Shown here: positions 13,957-22,531 of the stretch, one piece after another
Layout of the letters: each line of letters opens with the position of its first letter
Position numbering within the stretch: the first letter of the stretch is position 1
Translations under genes and position numbers: made by a program
Origin: a virus
Reading direction: 5' to 3' (one strand)
Length of the DNA stretch: 27,111 bases
Virus record (IMG/VR): IMGVR_UViG_3300046010_011944
Location: 1 to 27,111 of that record
Notes under the pieces: model-generated
What the model saw: only the letters and a program-made list of their open reading frames with translations
What the model was told of the DNA's origin: nothing
Database searches by the model: none

Positions 13957-14424
13957 TTAGCAGCCCTTGAAGCGTTGCACGCCAAATGAAACCGTCATAT
14001 CATCAGCAGCCACAGCAATAGCTGCCGAGTCGTAGAAGCGGATAGTCGAACCGGCTGGGAGATACAGGTCAATCGGAATTGGTATTTGGATCATGCCGTC
14101 AATGAACGCTGTTTCACGGTAGATGCCTTGCAGGAAACCATAACTGCGTGTCAAAGATGCCGCCTGCACCGCGCCAGCCGAGATGTAGCCAACCTCGTTG
14201 CCACTTGGGTCTGTGACAGCAAAGCGAAGTTGACGGTTTCCAACATCGGCCGAGGTAGCCAACTTGACGTTGGCATACATCAACTTCCACATTTCGCCAG
14301 CAGGCACAGTAAAAGACTTGTCGCTGTCATTGGCGGCATTATCAAATACGCCATAGATTGGGGCAACGACGGTAATCCCGTCGGTGTAGTTCTCATTGGG
14401 GGCGGAACCGAATTGAAAGCGCAT
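13957..14424 (-). CDS. Beta-rich virion-associated protein
   Basis: 155 residues from the ATG at 14424, chosen because AACTAAGGAG lies just upstream; the frame itself extends 11 codons further to 14457. The sequence looks like a jelly-roll or beta-sandwich (KSFTVPAGEMWKLMYANVKL, IDLYLPAGSTIRFYDS). It lies between tail-completion genes 4-like and 10-like, where P22 has no gene. It may be a tail or head decoration component; function is not known. Confidence 0.7.
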   Translation of the reverse strand: MRFQFGSAPNENYTDGITVVAPIYGVFDNAANDSDKSFTVPAGEMWKLMYANVKLATSADVGNRQLRFAVTDPSGNEVGYISAGAVQAASLTRSYGFLQGIYRETAFIDGMIQIPIPIDLYLPAGSTIRFYDSAAIAVAADDMTVSFGVQRFKGC

Positions 14425-14438
14425 GATGTTCTCCTTAG

Positions 14439-14915
14439 TTAACCGACGCGATACCACGTCTGCATGATTGCGTCGTATTTCAGACGAAAAAAGTCGTCAG
14501 CGCCGAGCGACGTCGGTTCGCCGGTAACTGCTACAGCACCATTACCATTCACAGTCAAAGCCGTGACTTGCTGAGTGCAGTTGACTAGAACCTCTTGCTT
14601 GTCTACTGTATCGGCGACCGCTGGCAGCACAATCGTACCTGCCGCGTAACCTGCCGTGGGTGTCAAAATCAAGTGCACATTGTCACCTTCAGCAGGTGGG
14701 GCAATCGTAACACTGAAACCACTGGCTGAAGGTGCCGCGTATTGGGTCTCGAATTGTGGTAGACCAGCCGACGGAAAGGTCAGATTGTCCTGGATATATG
14801 CCAACAAGGCACTGGCAGAAACTTTACGAGCGTCACCATTACTGGTGTCGAAGATCGGAAAGTTGTCTCCGGCAGCAAGTTGGTCGACGGCTGAGAGTTG
14901 GTTGATTTGAGGCAT
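14439..14915 (-). CDS. Small phage structural protein with fibre-like N-terminus
   Basis: 158 residues. The opening PQINQLSAVDQLAAGDNFPI with FDTSNGDARKVSASALLAYI is a recurrent N-terminal module of phage head and tail fibres. The remainder is beta-rich (FSVTIAPPAEGDNVHLILTP, QQVTALTVNGNGAVAVTG) and ends in a WYRVG strand, a common end for such domains. It uses the same TAACTAAGGAG junction as the next gene downstream. It probably is a virion protein; exact location is unknown. Confidence 0.7.
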   Translation of the reverse strand: MPQINQLSAVDQLAAGDNFPIFDTSNGDARKVSASALLAYIQDNLTFPSAGLPQFETQYAAPSASGFSVTIAPPAEGDNVHLILTPTAGYAAGTIVLPAVADTVDKQEVLVNCTQQVTALTVNGNGAVAVTGEPTSLGADDFFRLKYDAIMQTWYRVG

Positions 14916-14924
14916 GGCGGCTCC

Positions 14925-15407
14925 TTAGTTAAATTCAATTTCGCCATCCTGACCTGCAAGCAGCGGGTCAACTGGCGGGGTCAGGAAAGGGCTATCAGTC
15001 AGACGCCATGACTTGTTACCTGCTCCTGCGGGCATGGTGCCAGGCAGTTGCTGCTCCATTGGCATGGCAACTCGTGAGAGCAGGGTGTCATAGCCTAGTT
15101 TGGCTGTGGCCTTAGTGTCGGCCGAGACTGTCTTGCCAAAACTTGGCCCGAGCCGCACTGCCAGATTGGCGTAGATTGCCTCGTTGGCTGAGTCAGGCAC
15201 GCCGGTCTCTGCATCCAACTCGCTGTCTTGTGGATTGCTTGGGATCGGGTAACCTAGACGGATGCCCTTGGCGTTCCATGAAGCTAGCATGGCATCGAGG
15301 CGGCGTAACGCAGATTGGAGTTGTTCAGGAGTCAGGTCGAAGACGTAAGCGGCCAACCCGATCTCGTCGAACGCCTGGGTTACGAATTGGCGCTTCGTCC
15401 AGCCCAT
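14925..15407 (-). CDS. Tail accessory factor, P22 gp4-like
   Basis: 160 residues (P22 gp4 has 166). The N-terminus WTKRQFVTQAFDEIGLAAYV and following LTPEQLQSALRRLDAMLASW match the P22 gp4 family, as does the LAVRLGPSFGKTVSADTKAT helix. In P22 twelve copies assemble under the portal and form the platform for gp10. A GGAGG site precedes the ATG. It begins 2 nt after the 105-residue protein's stop. Confidence 0.92.
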   Translation of the reverse strand: MGWTKRQFVTQAFDEIGLAAYVFDLTPEQLQSALRRLDAMLASWNAKGIRLGYPIPSNPQDSELDAETGVPDSANEAIYANLAVRLGPSFGKTVSADTKATAKLGYDTLLSRVAMPMEQQLPGTMPAGAGNKSWRLTDSPFLTPPVDPLLAGQDGEIEFN

Positions 15408-15409
15408 GA

Positions 15410-15727
15410 TCAGGCCTCCAATGTGGCAGCGATCAACTGACTGAGTTCATCGTCAGTCGTCTTCTTGCTGAACTTGATGTTGAGCTCCTTGGCTTTGGCT
15501 TCCAGCTCATCACGTGTAGGCGGTATGGTCTCATCAGCGATCGGCTCATCACGTGTAGGCGGTATGGTCTCATCAGCGATCGGCTCATCGGCAATAGTGT
15601 GTTCTTTGGCCAGGGCCTCAGGCACGGAGGCGAACCAACCTTCTTTGCGGAGTAGGTCAAACTCCTCTTTGGTATCAGCTACGCTGTGCTCGGCAGCTGA
15701 CTTGTAGACCAGGCGTGGGAAGTCCAT
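15410..15727 (-). CDS. Small protein with tandem repeats and HeH/LEM-like C-terminus
   Basis: 105 residues. The N-terminal 45 residues (FPRLVYKSAAEHSVADTKEE) look like the short 'KS..E...V....E' motifs found near phage head genes. The middle holds two exact copies of a 13-residue acidic unit, DEPIADETIPPTR (second copy begins at the repeat boundary). The C-terminal 33 residues (DELEAKAKELNIKFSKKTTD) resemble HeH/LEM helix-extended-helix domains. The gene lies between coat-associated and gp4-like genes. Its ribosome-binding site sits in a 13-nt palindrome. Role unknown; the HeH-like end could bind DNA or another head protein. Confidence 0.75.
   Translation of the reverse strand: MDFPRLVYKSAAEHSVADTKEEFDLLRKEGWFASVPEALAKEHTIADEPIADETIPPTRDEPIADETIPPTRDELEAKAKELNIKFSKKTTDDELSQLIAATLEA
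15507..15584 (-). repeat. Two exact 39-bp tandem repeats
   Basis: Copies at 15507-15545 and 15546-15584 are identical base for base and encode 13 residues each in frame. The exactness at the wobble positions points to a recent duplication. A further copy is not complete (only the first 5 bases match). Confidence 0.95.
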
Positions 15728-15734
15728 TTGCGTT

Positions 15735-15772
15735 CTCCTTGAAGGAGCTAGACCGAGCGAACCCGGTCTAGC
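15735..15772 (-). promoter_or_regulatory. RNA hairpins before the 105-residue gene
   Basis: A 9-bp stem with an 8-nt loop (GCTAGACCG at 15747-15755, CGGTCTAGC at 15764-15772) is followed on the minus strand by CTCCTTCAAGGAG (15735-15747), whose AAGGAG is the ribosome-binding site. The stem lacks a U-tract, so it looks more like a processing or stability hairpin than a full terminator. The second palindrome could reduce translation. Confidence 0.6.
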
Positions 15773-15780
15773 AAAGTTGC

Positions 15781-16386
15781 TTAGGTGTTGGACAGCGAGT
15801 AGGTCACGAAGGTATCGGCCGCCGTCTTCCGGGTACGGAAGCGACCAGCCTTGCCTGCGGCTACCACCATATTACCAACTACTGTGTGGCCAGAAGCGGC
15901 CGCCGTCACGGTGAAGGCGTTGGCACCAGTCGTGATAACCGACCAATCGATGGAGTCGCCCACTGCGAAGGACGAGGAGGCATCCATCACAGCGCCAGTC
16001 GGGATCGTACCAGCTACGGCAGCTGCCGTAGTGGACGTCACGATACCACCCAGGATTGCGGCAGCAGTCACAGCGCCAGTAGCGTTCAGTGCAACAGGAT
16101 CGCCCTGATACACTTCGCCCTTGCGTGCCTTGACCACGGCATCAGTACCGACTTCGTAGTAGACTGGCGCGGCACCTGCCTCAATGATGACTGTTGCTGC
16201 AGCCGAGAAGGCGGCAGTGGTGTACAGGCCGCTTGCAACCTCAGCCAGTACATCAACTGTGGAAGGCACGTTGGGATAACCAACTTCTTGTGAAAGCGTG
16301 ACACTGCCTTCGCTGAAGACGGCGACCTTGTCACTGGCGGCTACGGCGACTTCGACGCGGCCATTCGGATAAACGATATTGCTCAT
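15781..16386 (-). CDS. Coat-associated protein, possible head decoration protein
   Basis: 201 residues, Ala/Val/Thr/Ser rich and beta-rich, without cysteines. It begins SNIVYPNGRVEVAVAASDKV and carries GDPVALNATGAVTAAAILGG in the middle, similar in style to phage decoration proteins. It lies directly after the coat gene, where many phages encode decoration proteins; P22 itself has none here. AAAGGAAA precedes the ATG. No enzyme motif is visible. Confidence 0.75.
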   Translation of the reverse strand: MSNIVYPNGRVEVAVAASDKVAVFSEGSVTLSQEVGYPNVPSTVDVLAEVASGLYTTAAFSAAATVIIEAGAAPVYYEVGTDAVVKARKGEVYQGDPVALNATGAVTAAAILGGIVTSTTAAAVAGTIPTGAVMDASSSFAVGDSIDWSVITTGANAFTVTAAASGHTVVGNMVVAAGKAGRFRTRKTAADTFVTYSLSNT

Positions 16387-16418
16387 GATGATTTCCTTTT
16401 CAGAATGTTGGTAGTAAG

Positions 16419-16442
16419 TGACAGGGACCTAGGTCCCTGTCA
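16419..16442 (-). promoter_or_regulatory. Perfect 24-bp palindrome after the coat gene
   Basis: TGACAGGGACCT is followed at once by its exact reverse complement AGGTCCCTGTCA. In RNA this makes a strong hairpin 9 nt after the coat stop codon. No U-run follows on the leftward transcript. It may protect the 3' end of coat mRNA or act as a weak terminator that raises coat over downstream genes. Confidence 0.75.
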
Positions 16443-16451
16443 ACTCACGTC

Positions 16452-17720
16452 TTAGGTCTGCGAGAACAGCATGATGCCGGACATCTCAGGTTGCTTGTTC
16501 ACGACACCAAAGAGAGTATCGAGACGATACTTGGTCTTCATGGTGTTGATGTCGTAGAACTTCTGCCACACCAGTTCGATACCCTGATCGGTAGAGGCGC
16601 GCATCACAGCGGTACCTGCGTCGGTCGGGACGGCGTAGCGACCCGGCAGGATCTCCATTGCGTCCTTCTGCCAGAACGGGTTGGCATAAGCGGCCACCGT
16701 GTTCAGGAAGACAAGCGCGGAGTTCGCAGCCTTGGTGTTGATGACGCAGTTCTGATACTGCAGCTCGGAGTCGGTGCCACCTTGCGCCGTGATCATCGGA
16801 GGACTGATGGTCATGGTCGTGCCGGAATCGACGGACACCACACGGAAGGTCTTGAGTTGACCAGTGTCGCCCTTGGTGATGTGATGCACAGCATCGAGAG
16901 CCGCAACAGTGAAGCAGTCACCAGCCGCGACATTGGCAGTCGTAGACACGGTGATAGTCTGGTAGCGATTATCAACGTTGCTCATCTCACCAGTGGCAGC
17001 CACGCGCGTTGCAACCGGGGTGTAGTAGTTACCACCACCGTCCAGCGTACTCATGGTGATGCCTGCGCCACCAGCAGCTGCGGCGATGCGGTTGGCATAG
17101 TCGAGCTTGTAGGTGTCGAACGACGCCACCATGCCGACGTAGGCCTTCTCGTAGGCAGTGACCGGCTTACCAGTCATGGTCTGACGACCAGCCAGGTTGT
17201 TGGCCATGCCGTTGTAGTCACGAGTGGACAGAGCCAGGTAACGATCGAAGGCTTGGACGCCCTGTTCGTTCATGATGGCTTCGCACTGAGCGACGTCGTC
17301 GAAACCCGACGCAGCGGCCGTACGCTTGACCACCAAGGTGCCTTGGAGAGCAGCCACGTTCATGACGGCCACGTTGATGTCGCTGGCCAGTTTCTGCTTG
17401 GCAGCATCGCCGAGACGACCTTCTTGCAGTGCATCACGCAGCTCGGTGGCGGTCATGATCCACGGGGACGACTTGTTAAAGCCGATCGTGGCCGGAACCG
17501 ACAGCTGGGTCATGTTCTGGAAGTTGGCAGTCTGATCGGTGCCATCGAACGATTGGGCAACGTAGGGCTGCGGACGCCAGATGACGTTGTTGGTGCGCTC
17601 CATCATCGTCTGGTCGGTGTTGTAGACCGCGACATTGCGGGAGAGAACCAGAGCGTCCTGGAAACCTTCCAGGATGTCTTCGAACGCTACGCGTTCTTCT
17701 TTGCTAAAGGCATTTGCCAT
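16452..17720 (-). CDS. Major coat protein, P22 gp5-like
   Basis: 422 residues (P22 coat has 430). The N-terminus ERVAFEDILEGFQDALVLSR with the following YNTDQTMMERTNNVIWRPQP is a typical P22-type coat start. The WIMTATELRDALQEGRLGDA and RYLALSTRDYNGMANNLAGR stretches also match the family. The family folds as HK97 with an inserted I-domain, here about residues 220-340. It builds the icosahedral shell around scaffold. A GGAGCTTCAAA site precedes the ATG, 27 nt from the scaffold stop. Confidence 0.94.
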   Translation of the reverse strand: MANAFSKEERVAFEDILEGFQDALVLSRNVAVYNTDQTMMERTNNVIWRPQPYVAQSFDGTDQTANFQNMTQLSVPATIGFNKSSPWIMTATELRDALQEGRLGDAAKQKLASDINVAVMNVAALQGTLVVKRTAAASGFDDVAQCEAIMNEQGVQAFDRYLALSTRDYNGMANNLAGRQTMTGKPVTAYEKAYVGMVASFDTYKLDYANRIAAAAGGAGITMSTLDGGGNYYTPVATRVAATGEMSNVDNRYQTITVSTTANVAAGDCFTVAALDAVHHITKGDTGQLKTFRVVSVDSGTTMTISPPMITAQGGTDSELQYQNCVINTKAANSALVFLNTVAAYANPFWQKDAMEILPGRYAVPTDAGTAVMRASTDQGIELVWQKFYDINTMKTKYRLDTLFGVVNKQPEMSGIMLFSQT

Positions 17721-17747
17721 TTTGAAGCTCCTTAATATGAGATGTGA

Positions 17748-18623
17748 TTACTTGTCGGACTGGCGCTTCTGCCGTTTATATGCCGTGACCTTGGTGTAGT
17801 CACCGGTTTTCTCGGCCTCAGTGCGCAGTCGCTCGAGGGTTGAGTCCACACTTCCTGACGTTCCGCCGGTTCCCTGGACAGTCTTCTCAGGAGGTGGCGG
17901 TGCTTTGCGGTTGGTAACTTTCAATTGAGTCTCCAGTTTAGCTACCGCGAAAGCGAATTTCACGGGGTCTGTGATTGAGCCAAGCTCCTTCGCCTTGTTC
18001 GGGTTCTTCCCGAGCGCGTAGACGAGCAACGCAGGATTTTCCGCTCCTTGTATGACTATACCTTGTTGCGTAACACTCAGGTGGTCTTGCAGTGCCGCCT
18101 CGGCGTCATCGAAGTCCTTAACCTTGAGCTCAGTCTTAGCTGTGCCATAGGTCTCGAGCTTCTTCTTCCAAGCAGTCTGCGCAGCCTCTTCAGCATCACG
18201 TGCCTTGGCCGCAACGGTATCATGCTGCCGTTTACGGTCATGCCAAGCAGTTAGTTCCTGCTCGAACCGTTCAGCATCGTAGTCGTAATCTTCAAGAGCT
18301 GGCTTCTTACCGAGAGTGGCAGGTTTGGTCTCCGCCTCCTTGGTGGTCCTCAGCTGCTCTTCAAGTTCACGGATACGACGTTGGTCCTCACGATTCTTCT
18401 TACGTAGTTCGCGCACCCACTCAGGTGCTTGGGCCTGCTCTTCTTGAGGTGGCGGTTCCTCACCAATCGACACCACAACTTCTTCAGTGACGCTAGTATC
18501 GGCCGGTTGGTCAGTCTCCTTGGTGTCAGTGGCTTGGCCACCTTCGTCCTGGGTCGTGCCCTTCTGGTCATCTAACTCCACATCAGTCTGTTGCTCGTCG
18601 ATCTTTTCTGCCTGTTTACTCAT
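17748..18623 (-). CDS. Capsid scaffold protein, P22 gp8-like
   Basis: 291 residues (P22 scaffold has 303), acidic and Gln/Glu rich at the N-terminus. A charged coiled-coil region (WVRELRKKNREDQRRIRELE) follows near residue 90-120. The C-terminus, SDSTLERLRTEAEKTGDY with a final basic KRQKRQ run, resembles the P22 coat-binding helix-turn-helix. Scaffold occupies the space between portal and coat genes as in P22. It directs procapsid assembly and exits before DNA packaging. The ribosome-binding site is poor (GGGG). Confidence 0.87.
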   Translation of the reverse strand: MSKQAEKIDEQQTDVELDDQKGTTQDEGGQATDTKETDQPADTSVTEEVVVSIGEEPPPQEEQAQAPEWVRELRKKNREDQRRIRELEEQLRTTKEAETKPATLGKKPALEDYDYDAERFEQELTAWHDRKRQHDTVAAKARDAEEAAQTAWKKKLETYGTAKTELKVKDFDDAEAALQDHLSVTQQGIVIQGAENPALLVYALGKNPNKAKELGSITDPVKFAFAVAKLETQLKVTNRKAPPPPEKTVQGTGGTSGSVDSTLERLRTEAEKTGDYTKVTAYKRQKRQSDK

Positions 18624-18676
18624 GTCATACCCCGTTCTAACTCACCCAATCGAGCGGCTGGGTGGATGCCGCGTAA

Positions 18677-20752
18677 TCACTGCTGTGGCGCTTGAACTGC
18701 CACAACGGTGGTATCTGGTTGTGCAGGTGGTTGGGCGCCGAAGCGATCGATGACTTCCAAGGCTTGCTGTTGTTCACCTGCATCGATGTCTGCCAATGTC
18801 TTCATGGTCTTGGCCTTGGTTTCCTCCGCCTGCGCCACTGTGAGGACAGTCTTGGCCCGTGCCTGAGTAGCATTGGCTGAAGCTTCCTCAGCTGCTGCTT
18901 GCAAGTACTGCGTATTCGGATCAGGTTGTGCATTCACTTGAGCATTTGCCAACTGCTGAGCTTCTTCGTCAGTCGGAGCCACGGCGCCGAGTTTCAAGAG
19001 CTTCTTGCGGAAGAAGTCACGTACCTCACTGATGCCCTCACCTTCCATGTTCATCATGGCCATGGCCTGCAATACCTGTGTCGTCTCAGGATCCTGTGTG
19101 ATGGCCATCATGCCAGTCAGGGCACGTACTGTGGCAGCTCGCTTGCTGGAACTCGATGGGCCAACCTGCACATCGACGTCGAACTTGGCGTTGGACAGGT
19201 CGTTCTCAGTCTCCATCTCGCCAGTTTCCTTGTTGACCATTGGCCGCATCAACTCAACTGTGCTCATCTCACCTTGGACACCAATGCCCTTCATCTTGCG
19301 GTTCGGCTCAACCAGTACGTCCTTGGCCATGGAGAGCCAAATCTCACCAGAACGCTTCACGGCCTTGGCCATGTTGCTCATGTAGATGAACGTCTGCATG
19401 TCCAGCTTGTTTTGGATCAACTCAACTGCTTTCCCACTAATGTTCGGTTGCATCTGCTCACCAGCTTCCTGGTTGCCAAGCAGTGCCTGCATGTCTTGGT
19501 CTGTGATCTGAAGCAGAGCTGCCATAGCCGGCGGGATCATTGGGGCCTTGGTGTAAGCAACTGGTCCACTGGTCTGCTGGTTGCCATTCAGATCCATGAT
19601 GGGATTGATCAGCAAGTAAGGATAATTCTTGACGTTGTCCTCGGACCACATAACTTGGTGGCCAGCGATCTGCTCTGGCGTCAAGATGGGCTTCTCCACC
19701 GAAGAGAGTGCGCTGATTTCACCCAACTTGCTGAGTTGCATGTTCTTCAGGCGTTGGGTATCCTTGGCCAGACGTACGTGACCCATGCAGCGCTCGACGT
19801 TGTCGATGAACCAGCGCTTGCCATAGACAGGCACAATGGGGATGCAGCTGCCGGCGATATAGCCACAGTCCTCAAGCACTTTGCCACCGGATAGGATGTA
19901 CTTATGTACACGGCGCTTCTTGATCTTCTTGGTGCGAACCAGTTTGCTGCCAATGGCAAAGAGTTTCTCCTCAAGGGCATCGTCGTCCTCAAAGTCCTTA
20001 TCGGTGTAGCGCGACTCCTCGCCATCAAGCGATTCCCATACTTGCACCTGCTCGTTGGTCTCCTCGACTCGGTAATACTCAGCCACAAAGACGACATTCG
20101 GAGACGACCAGTCGAATTCGTATTGGTGAATCTCCTTCGGCCACGAAGATGGATCATCTCCGTACTCATCTTCGTAGGCACCTGGCGTCATGGCCGTCAG
20201 GACGAAGCACTTCTTGGCATCAGCCTTGTCTTGGCGCTTGGCCTGCAAGTCGAAGAACACGGAACTGTCTGCGTCGAAGATAGGTTCGATGCGAATGCGC
20301 TGGCGCTCATCTTCTGGGTCCTCATCATCCTCGTACGCGGTGCGCAGACGCCAAGCACCGAAGCCGCCACCAACCGCCTCCTCGAAGGCGTTATCGTAGG
20401 CCTCATCGGCCACGCTGTCCTGCTCATCAGCGCGATACAGATCGTCGCAGGAATCAGCGAGCTTGTCGTATTCCTTGCCCTCCTTGCTGACGAAGTCGAC
20501 GGTGATGCGGTTGTTGCGGTACTCGTTGATAATGCGGATGACGGCCAAGTGAATCTTGTTGACCTCGAACTTCGGCTTATTCTCGAACTGGTCACCAAGT
20601 GGACCTTCCCACTGGGCACCAGCAATCGAGTAGAAGCGGCGGTCTTGCAGGCACTGCAGGCGTTCGTCGCGCAAGGCAGACTGGATCTTGTCGAACTCGA
20701 CCAGAGCTTCTTGGTGGATTGCAGCCAGGCGTTCGGCTTTTGTGCGTGTCAT
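18677..20752 (-). CDS. Portal protein, P22 gp1-like
   Basis: 691 residues from the ATG at 20752 (P22 portal has 725). That start is chosen because AGGAAA precedes it and it lies 1 nt after the terminase stop; the frame extends 15 codons further upstream. The sequence contains QWEGPLGDQFENKPKFEVNK and RIINEYRNNRITVDFVSKEG, typical of P22-type portals, and a helical C-terminal barrel from about residue 590 (YLQAAAEEASANATQARAKT). Twelve copies form the vertex ring through which DNA is packaged and ejected. Confidence 0.94.
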   Translation of the reverse strand: MTRTKAERLAAIHQEALVEFDKIQSALRDERLQCLQDRRFYSIAGAQWEGPLGDQFENKPKFEVNKIHLAVIRIINEYRNNRITVDFVSKEGKEYDKLADSCDDLYRADEQDSVADEAYDNAFEEAVGGGFGAWRLRTAYEDDEDPEDERQRIRIEPIFDADSSVFFDLQAKRQDKADAKKCFVLTAMTPGAYEDEYGDDPSSWPKEIHQYEFDWSSPNVVFVAEYYRVEETNEQVQVWESLDGEESRYTDKDFEDDDALEEKLFAIGSKLVRTKKIKKRRVHKYILSGGKVLEDCGYIAGSCIPIVPVYGKRWFIDNVERCMGHVRLAKDTQRLKNMQLSKLGEISALSSVEKPILTPEQIAGHQVMWSEDNVKNYPYLLINPIMDLNGNQQTSGPVAYTKAPMIPPAMAALLQITDQDMQALLGNQEAGEQMQPNISGKAVELIQNKLDMQTFIYMSNMAKAVKRSGEIWLSMAKDVLVEPNRKMKGIGVQGEMSTVELMRPMVNKETGEMETENDLSNAKFDVDVQVGPSSSSKRAATVRALTGMMAITQDPETTQVLQAMAMMNMEGEGISEVRDFFRKKLLKLGAVAPTDEEAQQLANAQVNAQPDPNTQYLQAAAEEASANATQARAKTVLTVAQAEETKAKTMKTLADIDAGEQQQALEVIDRFGAQPPAQPDTTVVAVQAPQQ

Positions 20753-20753
20753 G

Positions 20754-22088
20754 TTATGGTTTCCTGTTGAAATGATTGACCGTGGCCACGGGCGCAACCT
20801 GAATGTCTTTCTTCATGGTGATGGGCCACTCGTAGTCGATGCAGTAGCCGATGGCCGTAGTGATGTGCTGGTAGTCGCTATCCTCTTCGAGGAAGGTGCT
20901 ACCTTTCTTGATCTGCACGGTAGCCAAGCCTTTGTGCGCGTACGGAGCCAGCTTAGGATTCACGAGCAGACTGACTTCACCCTTGGCATTGCGAATCTTG
21001 GCGCGCACGGCATTCTGCCGGTCCTTGATGGCCGGTGCTGCGTTCTTCACCTTACGCTCGACCACCCAGTTGTTGGCGCGCAGCACTTGCTCCATCTCGG
21101 TGTAGTCTGAGGCGTGACCGTGCTTCTCACCAGCTCGGCCTGCTGGGTCACCATACACAATGACCTTGCGGTTCTGATGGTTCTTGTACTTCTCCACGAA
21201 CTCGAGAGCCGACTGCCTAGACGTCGCGCTGGTCAGAATGATCTCATCCAAGATCAGGAAGTCTTGGCCACGTCGCACACCGATGCCTGAGCTCATGGGC
21301 GTAAAGTTGAAGTCATGGTGCCACATCAGCTGCTCGTGTGGCTTGATCGTCTCAGTCGTGTAGTTCGCTGGGCTATAGTCCTCGTAGACGCGCCCTGAGG
21401 CCGTCTCAAAGCTTGCCTCGTACTCCTGACGATACTGGCGGGGCGACATGCGGCGCTTGGCAGCTTCGATAACGTCAGGTGGAAGGATGTCTGCTGACTT
21501 CCAGGTGTAGAGTTTCCAGTCCGGGTCGTTCGAGGTGCGTGCGTACTCAGCCATCTCGAAATAGTGGTTGAGACCATCGGGCACACCGATCAACCAGCAC
21601 CAAGGACGATAGTCAGGGCGCTCTGGGTTGAAGGTATCGAGGGCTGGCGAGATGTTCTCCTGCCACGCATTTTCACGGACGTCGGCAATCTCATCGATGA
21701 TACCGCCACCCCACAATACGCCTTCCATGCGCTGTGGTTGGTCGAGGCCGATGAGGCTGATCGTGCTGCCGTTGGGGAGGCGGATCTGGAGCTCTGACTC
21801 GCTGACTGAGCGGTCGCCGAGCACGGAGGTGAAGCACAGACGTTTGAGGTCCTGCCAGTAGATGCGCTTGACTTGGTCCCGAGTGGGAGCTGCAACGAAG
21901 TACGGCATCGGGTCCCGCATCGCTTCACGTACGACAAAGCGCTTGGCGCGTTCGGTCTTGCCAGACCGGCGACCAGCTGGCACCACCTTGAAGCGCACTT
22001 GATCATTGACCAGTTCTGCTTGCACAGGATGCTCAGTCAGTGGGTACCAACGAGCAACATCCTTTTGGTGGGCGAGCGCGACTGTCAT
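20754..22088 (-). CDS. terL: Terminase large subunit
   Basis: 444 residues with the packaging ATPase Walker A GRRSGKT at 39-45 and Walker B GGGIIDE at 127-133 (Asp132, Glu133). The C-terminal RNase H-like nuclease is marked by HHDFNFTP (Asp259), VIVYGDPAG (Asp314) and EDSDYQHITTAIGY (Asp405). It drives DNA translocation into the procapsid and cuts the concatemer. Its start overlaps the terS stop in an ATGA junction. Confidence 0.96.
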   Translation of the reverse strand: MTVALAHQKDVARWYPLTEHPVQAELVNDQVRFKVVPAGRRSGKTERAKRFVVREAMRDPMPYFVAAPTRDQVKRIYWQDLKRLCFTSVLGDRSVSESELQIRLPNGSTISLIGLDQPQRMEGVLWGGGIIDEIADVRENAWQENISPALDTFNPERPDYRPWCWLIGVPDGLNHYFEMAEYARTSNDPDWKLYTWKSADILPPDVIEAAKRRMSPRQYRQEYEASFETASGRVYEDYSPANYTTETIKPHEQLMWHHDFNFTPMSSGIGVRRGQDFLILDEIILTSATSRQSALEFVEKYKNHQNRKVIVYGDPAGRAGEKHGHASDYTEMEQVLRANNWVVERKVKNAAPAIKDRQNAVRAKIRNAKGEVSLLVNPKLAPYAHKGLATVQIKKGSTFLEEDSDYQHITTAIGYCIDYEWPITMKKDIQVAPVATVNHFNRKP

Positions 22089-22453
22089 ACTGGCAGCTTC
22101 TCCGCGATGTCCTTCAACGTGTTGGCTACAGCGTCAGAGTTGCTGTTGACGGAGACCGTCTGCACAGCGAGCTTGGGGGCATAGAACGGAGCCGCCGCTT
22201 TCGCAGCATCAAGGCGCGTGGGGAAGTCAGCGTAAACTTCTTCAGTGATGAGTTCACGACCCTTCTCCTTGCCGTTCTTGTCGTACACAATCTTCCACCT
22301 TTTGTGTTCGATGCCTTCACCGCGGCTGACCTTCAACAACCACTCATGGGGAAGCAATCCAGTTTCCATGGCAGCTTCACGGGCTTTGGCCGTCACTTTC
22401 GCAAGCGTGCCCTTTTTACGCCCTGCTCCTGGTCGAGCACCACCAACCGCCAT
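22085..22453 (-). CDS. terS: Terminase small subunit
   Basis: 122 residues from ATG 22453. The N-terminal GGARPGAGRKKG motif, followed by a helical domain ending ATLKDIAEKLPV-like residues, is typical of phage packaging initiation proteins. The chosen start has GGAG 8 nt upstream; the frame extends 30 codons further (to 22543) but that extension has no site and crosses the predicted promoter. The protein selects the packaging site and loads TerL. It is the first gene of the leftward late block. Confidence 0.85.
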   Translation of the reverse strand: MAVGGARPGAGRKKGTLAKVTAKAREAAMETGLLPHEWLLKVSRGEGIEHKRWKIVYDKNGKEKGRELITEEVYADFPTRLDAAKAAAPFYAPKLAVQTVSVNSNSDAVANTLKDIAEKLPV

Positions 22454-22463
22454 ATTCCAATCT

Positions 22464-22494
22464 CCACATGTGGTTTCCTGAATGCGTTTCAGGG
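22464..22494 (-). promoter_or_regulatory. Hairpin and palindrome in the terS leader
   Basis: CCTGAA (22477-22482) and TTCAGG (22488-22493) form a 6-bp stem with a 5-nt loop near the predicted transcript 5' end. Next to it is the palindrome CCACATGTGG (22464-22473), which overlaps the GGAG ribosome-binding site of terS. They may stabilise the late mRNA or limit terS translation. Confidence 0.5.
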
Positions 22495-22502
22495 ATGGAC
22501 GG

Positions 22503-22531
22503 ATCATAAACTGAATCCCATCGTGTGTAAA
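22503..22531 (-). promoter_or_regulatory. Leftward late-block promoter candidate
   Basis: On the minus strand TTTACA (22526-22531), a 17-bp spacer and TATGAT (22503-22508) form a sigma70-like promoter. The predicted start is near 22496, about 43 nt before the terS ATG. It is the only good leftward match I found upstream of the late genes. Confidence 0.65.

Noticed and set aside
16491-17735. 414-residue open frame on the plus strand opposite the coat gene
   Set aside because: It is antisense to a clear P22-type coat protein, is His/Arg/Gly rich in an unnatural way and has no ribosome-binding site; it is a by-product of the coat gene's codon use.
18899-19894. 331-residue open frame opposite the portal gene
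   Set aside because: Antisense to the portal frame; composition (Leu/His/Arg) and lack of motifs mark it as a shadow.
19904-20770. 288-residue open frame opposite the portal N-terminal half
   Set aside because: Same reason: Leu/Val-rich reverse complement of the portal codons, no start signal.
20753-20797. N-terminal extension of the portal
   Set aside because: It overlaps the terminase end and has no ribosome-binding site, while AGGAAA precedes the ATG at 20752.
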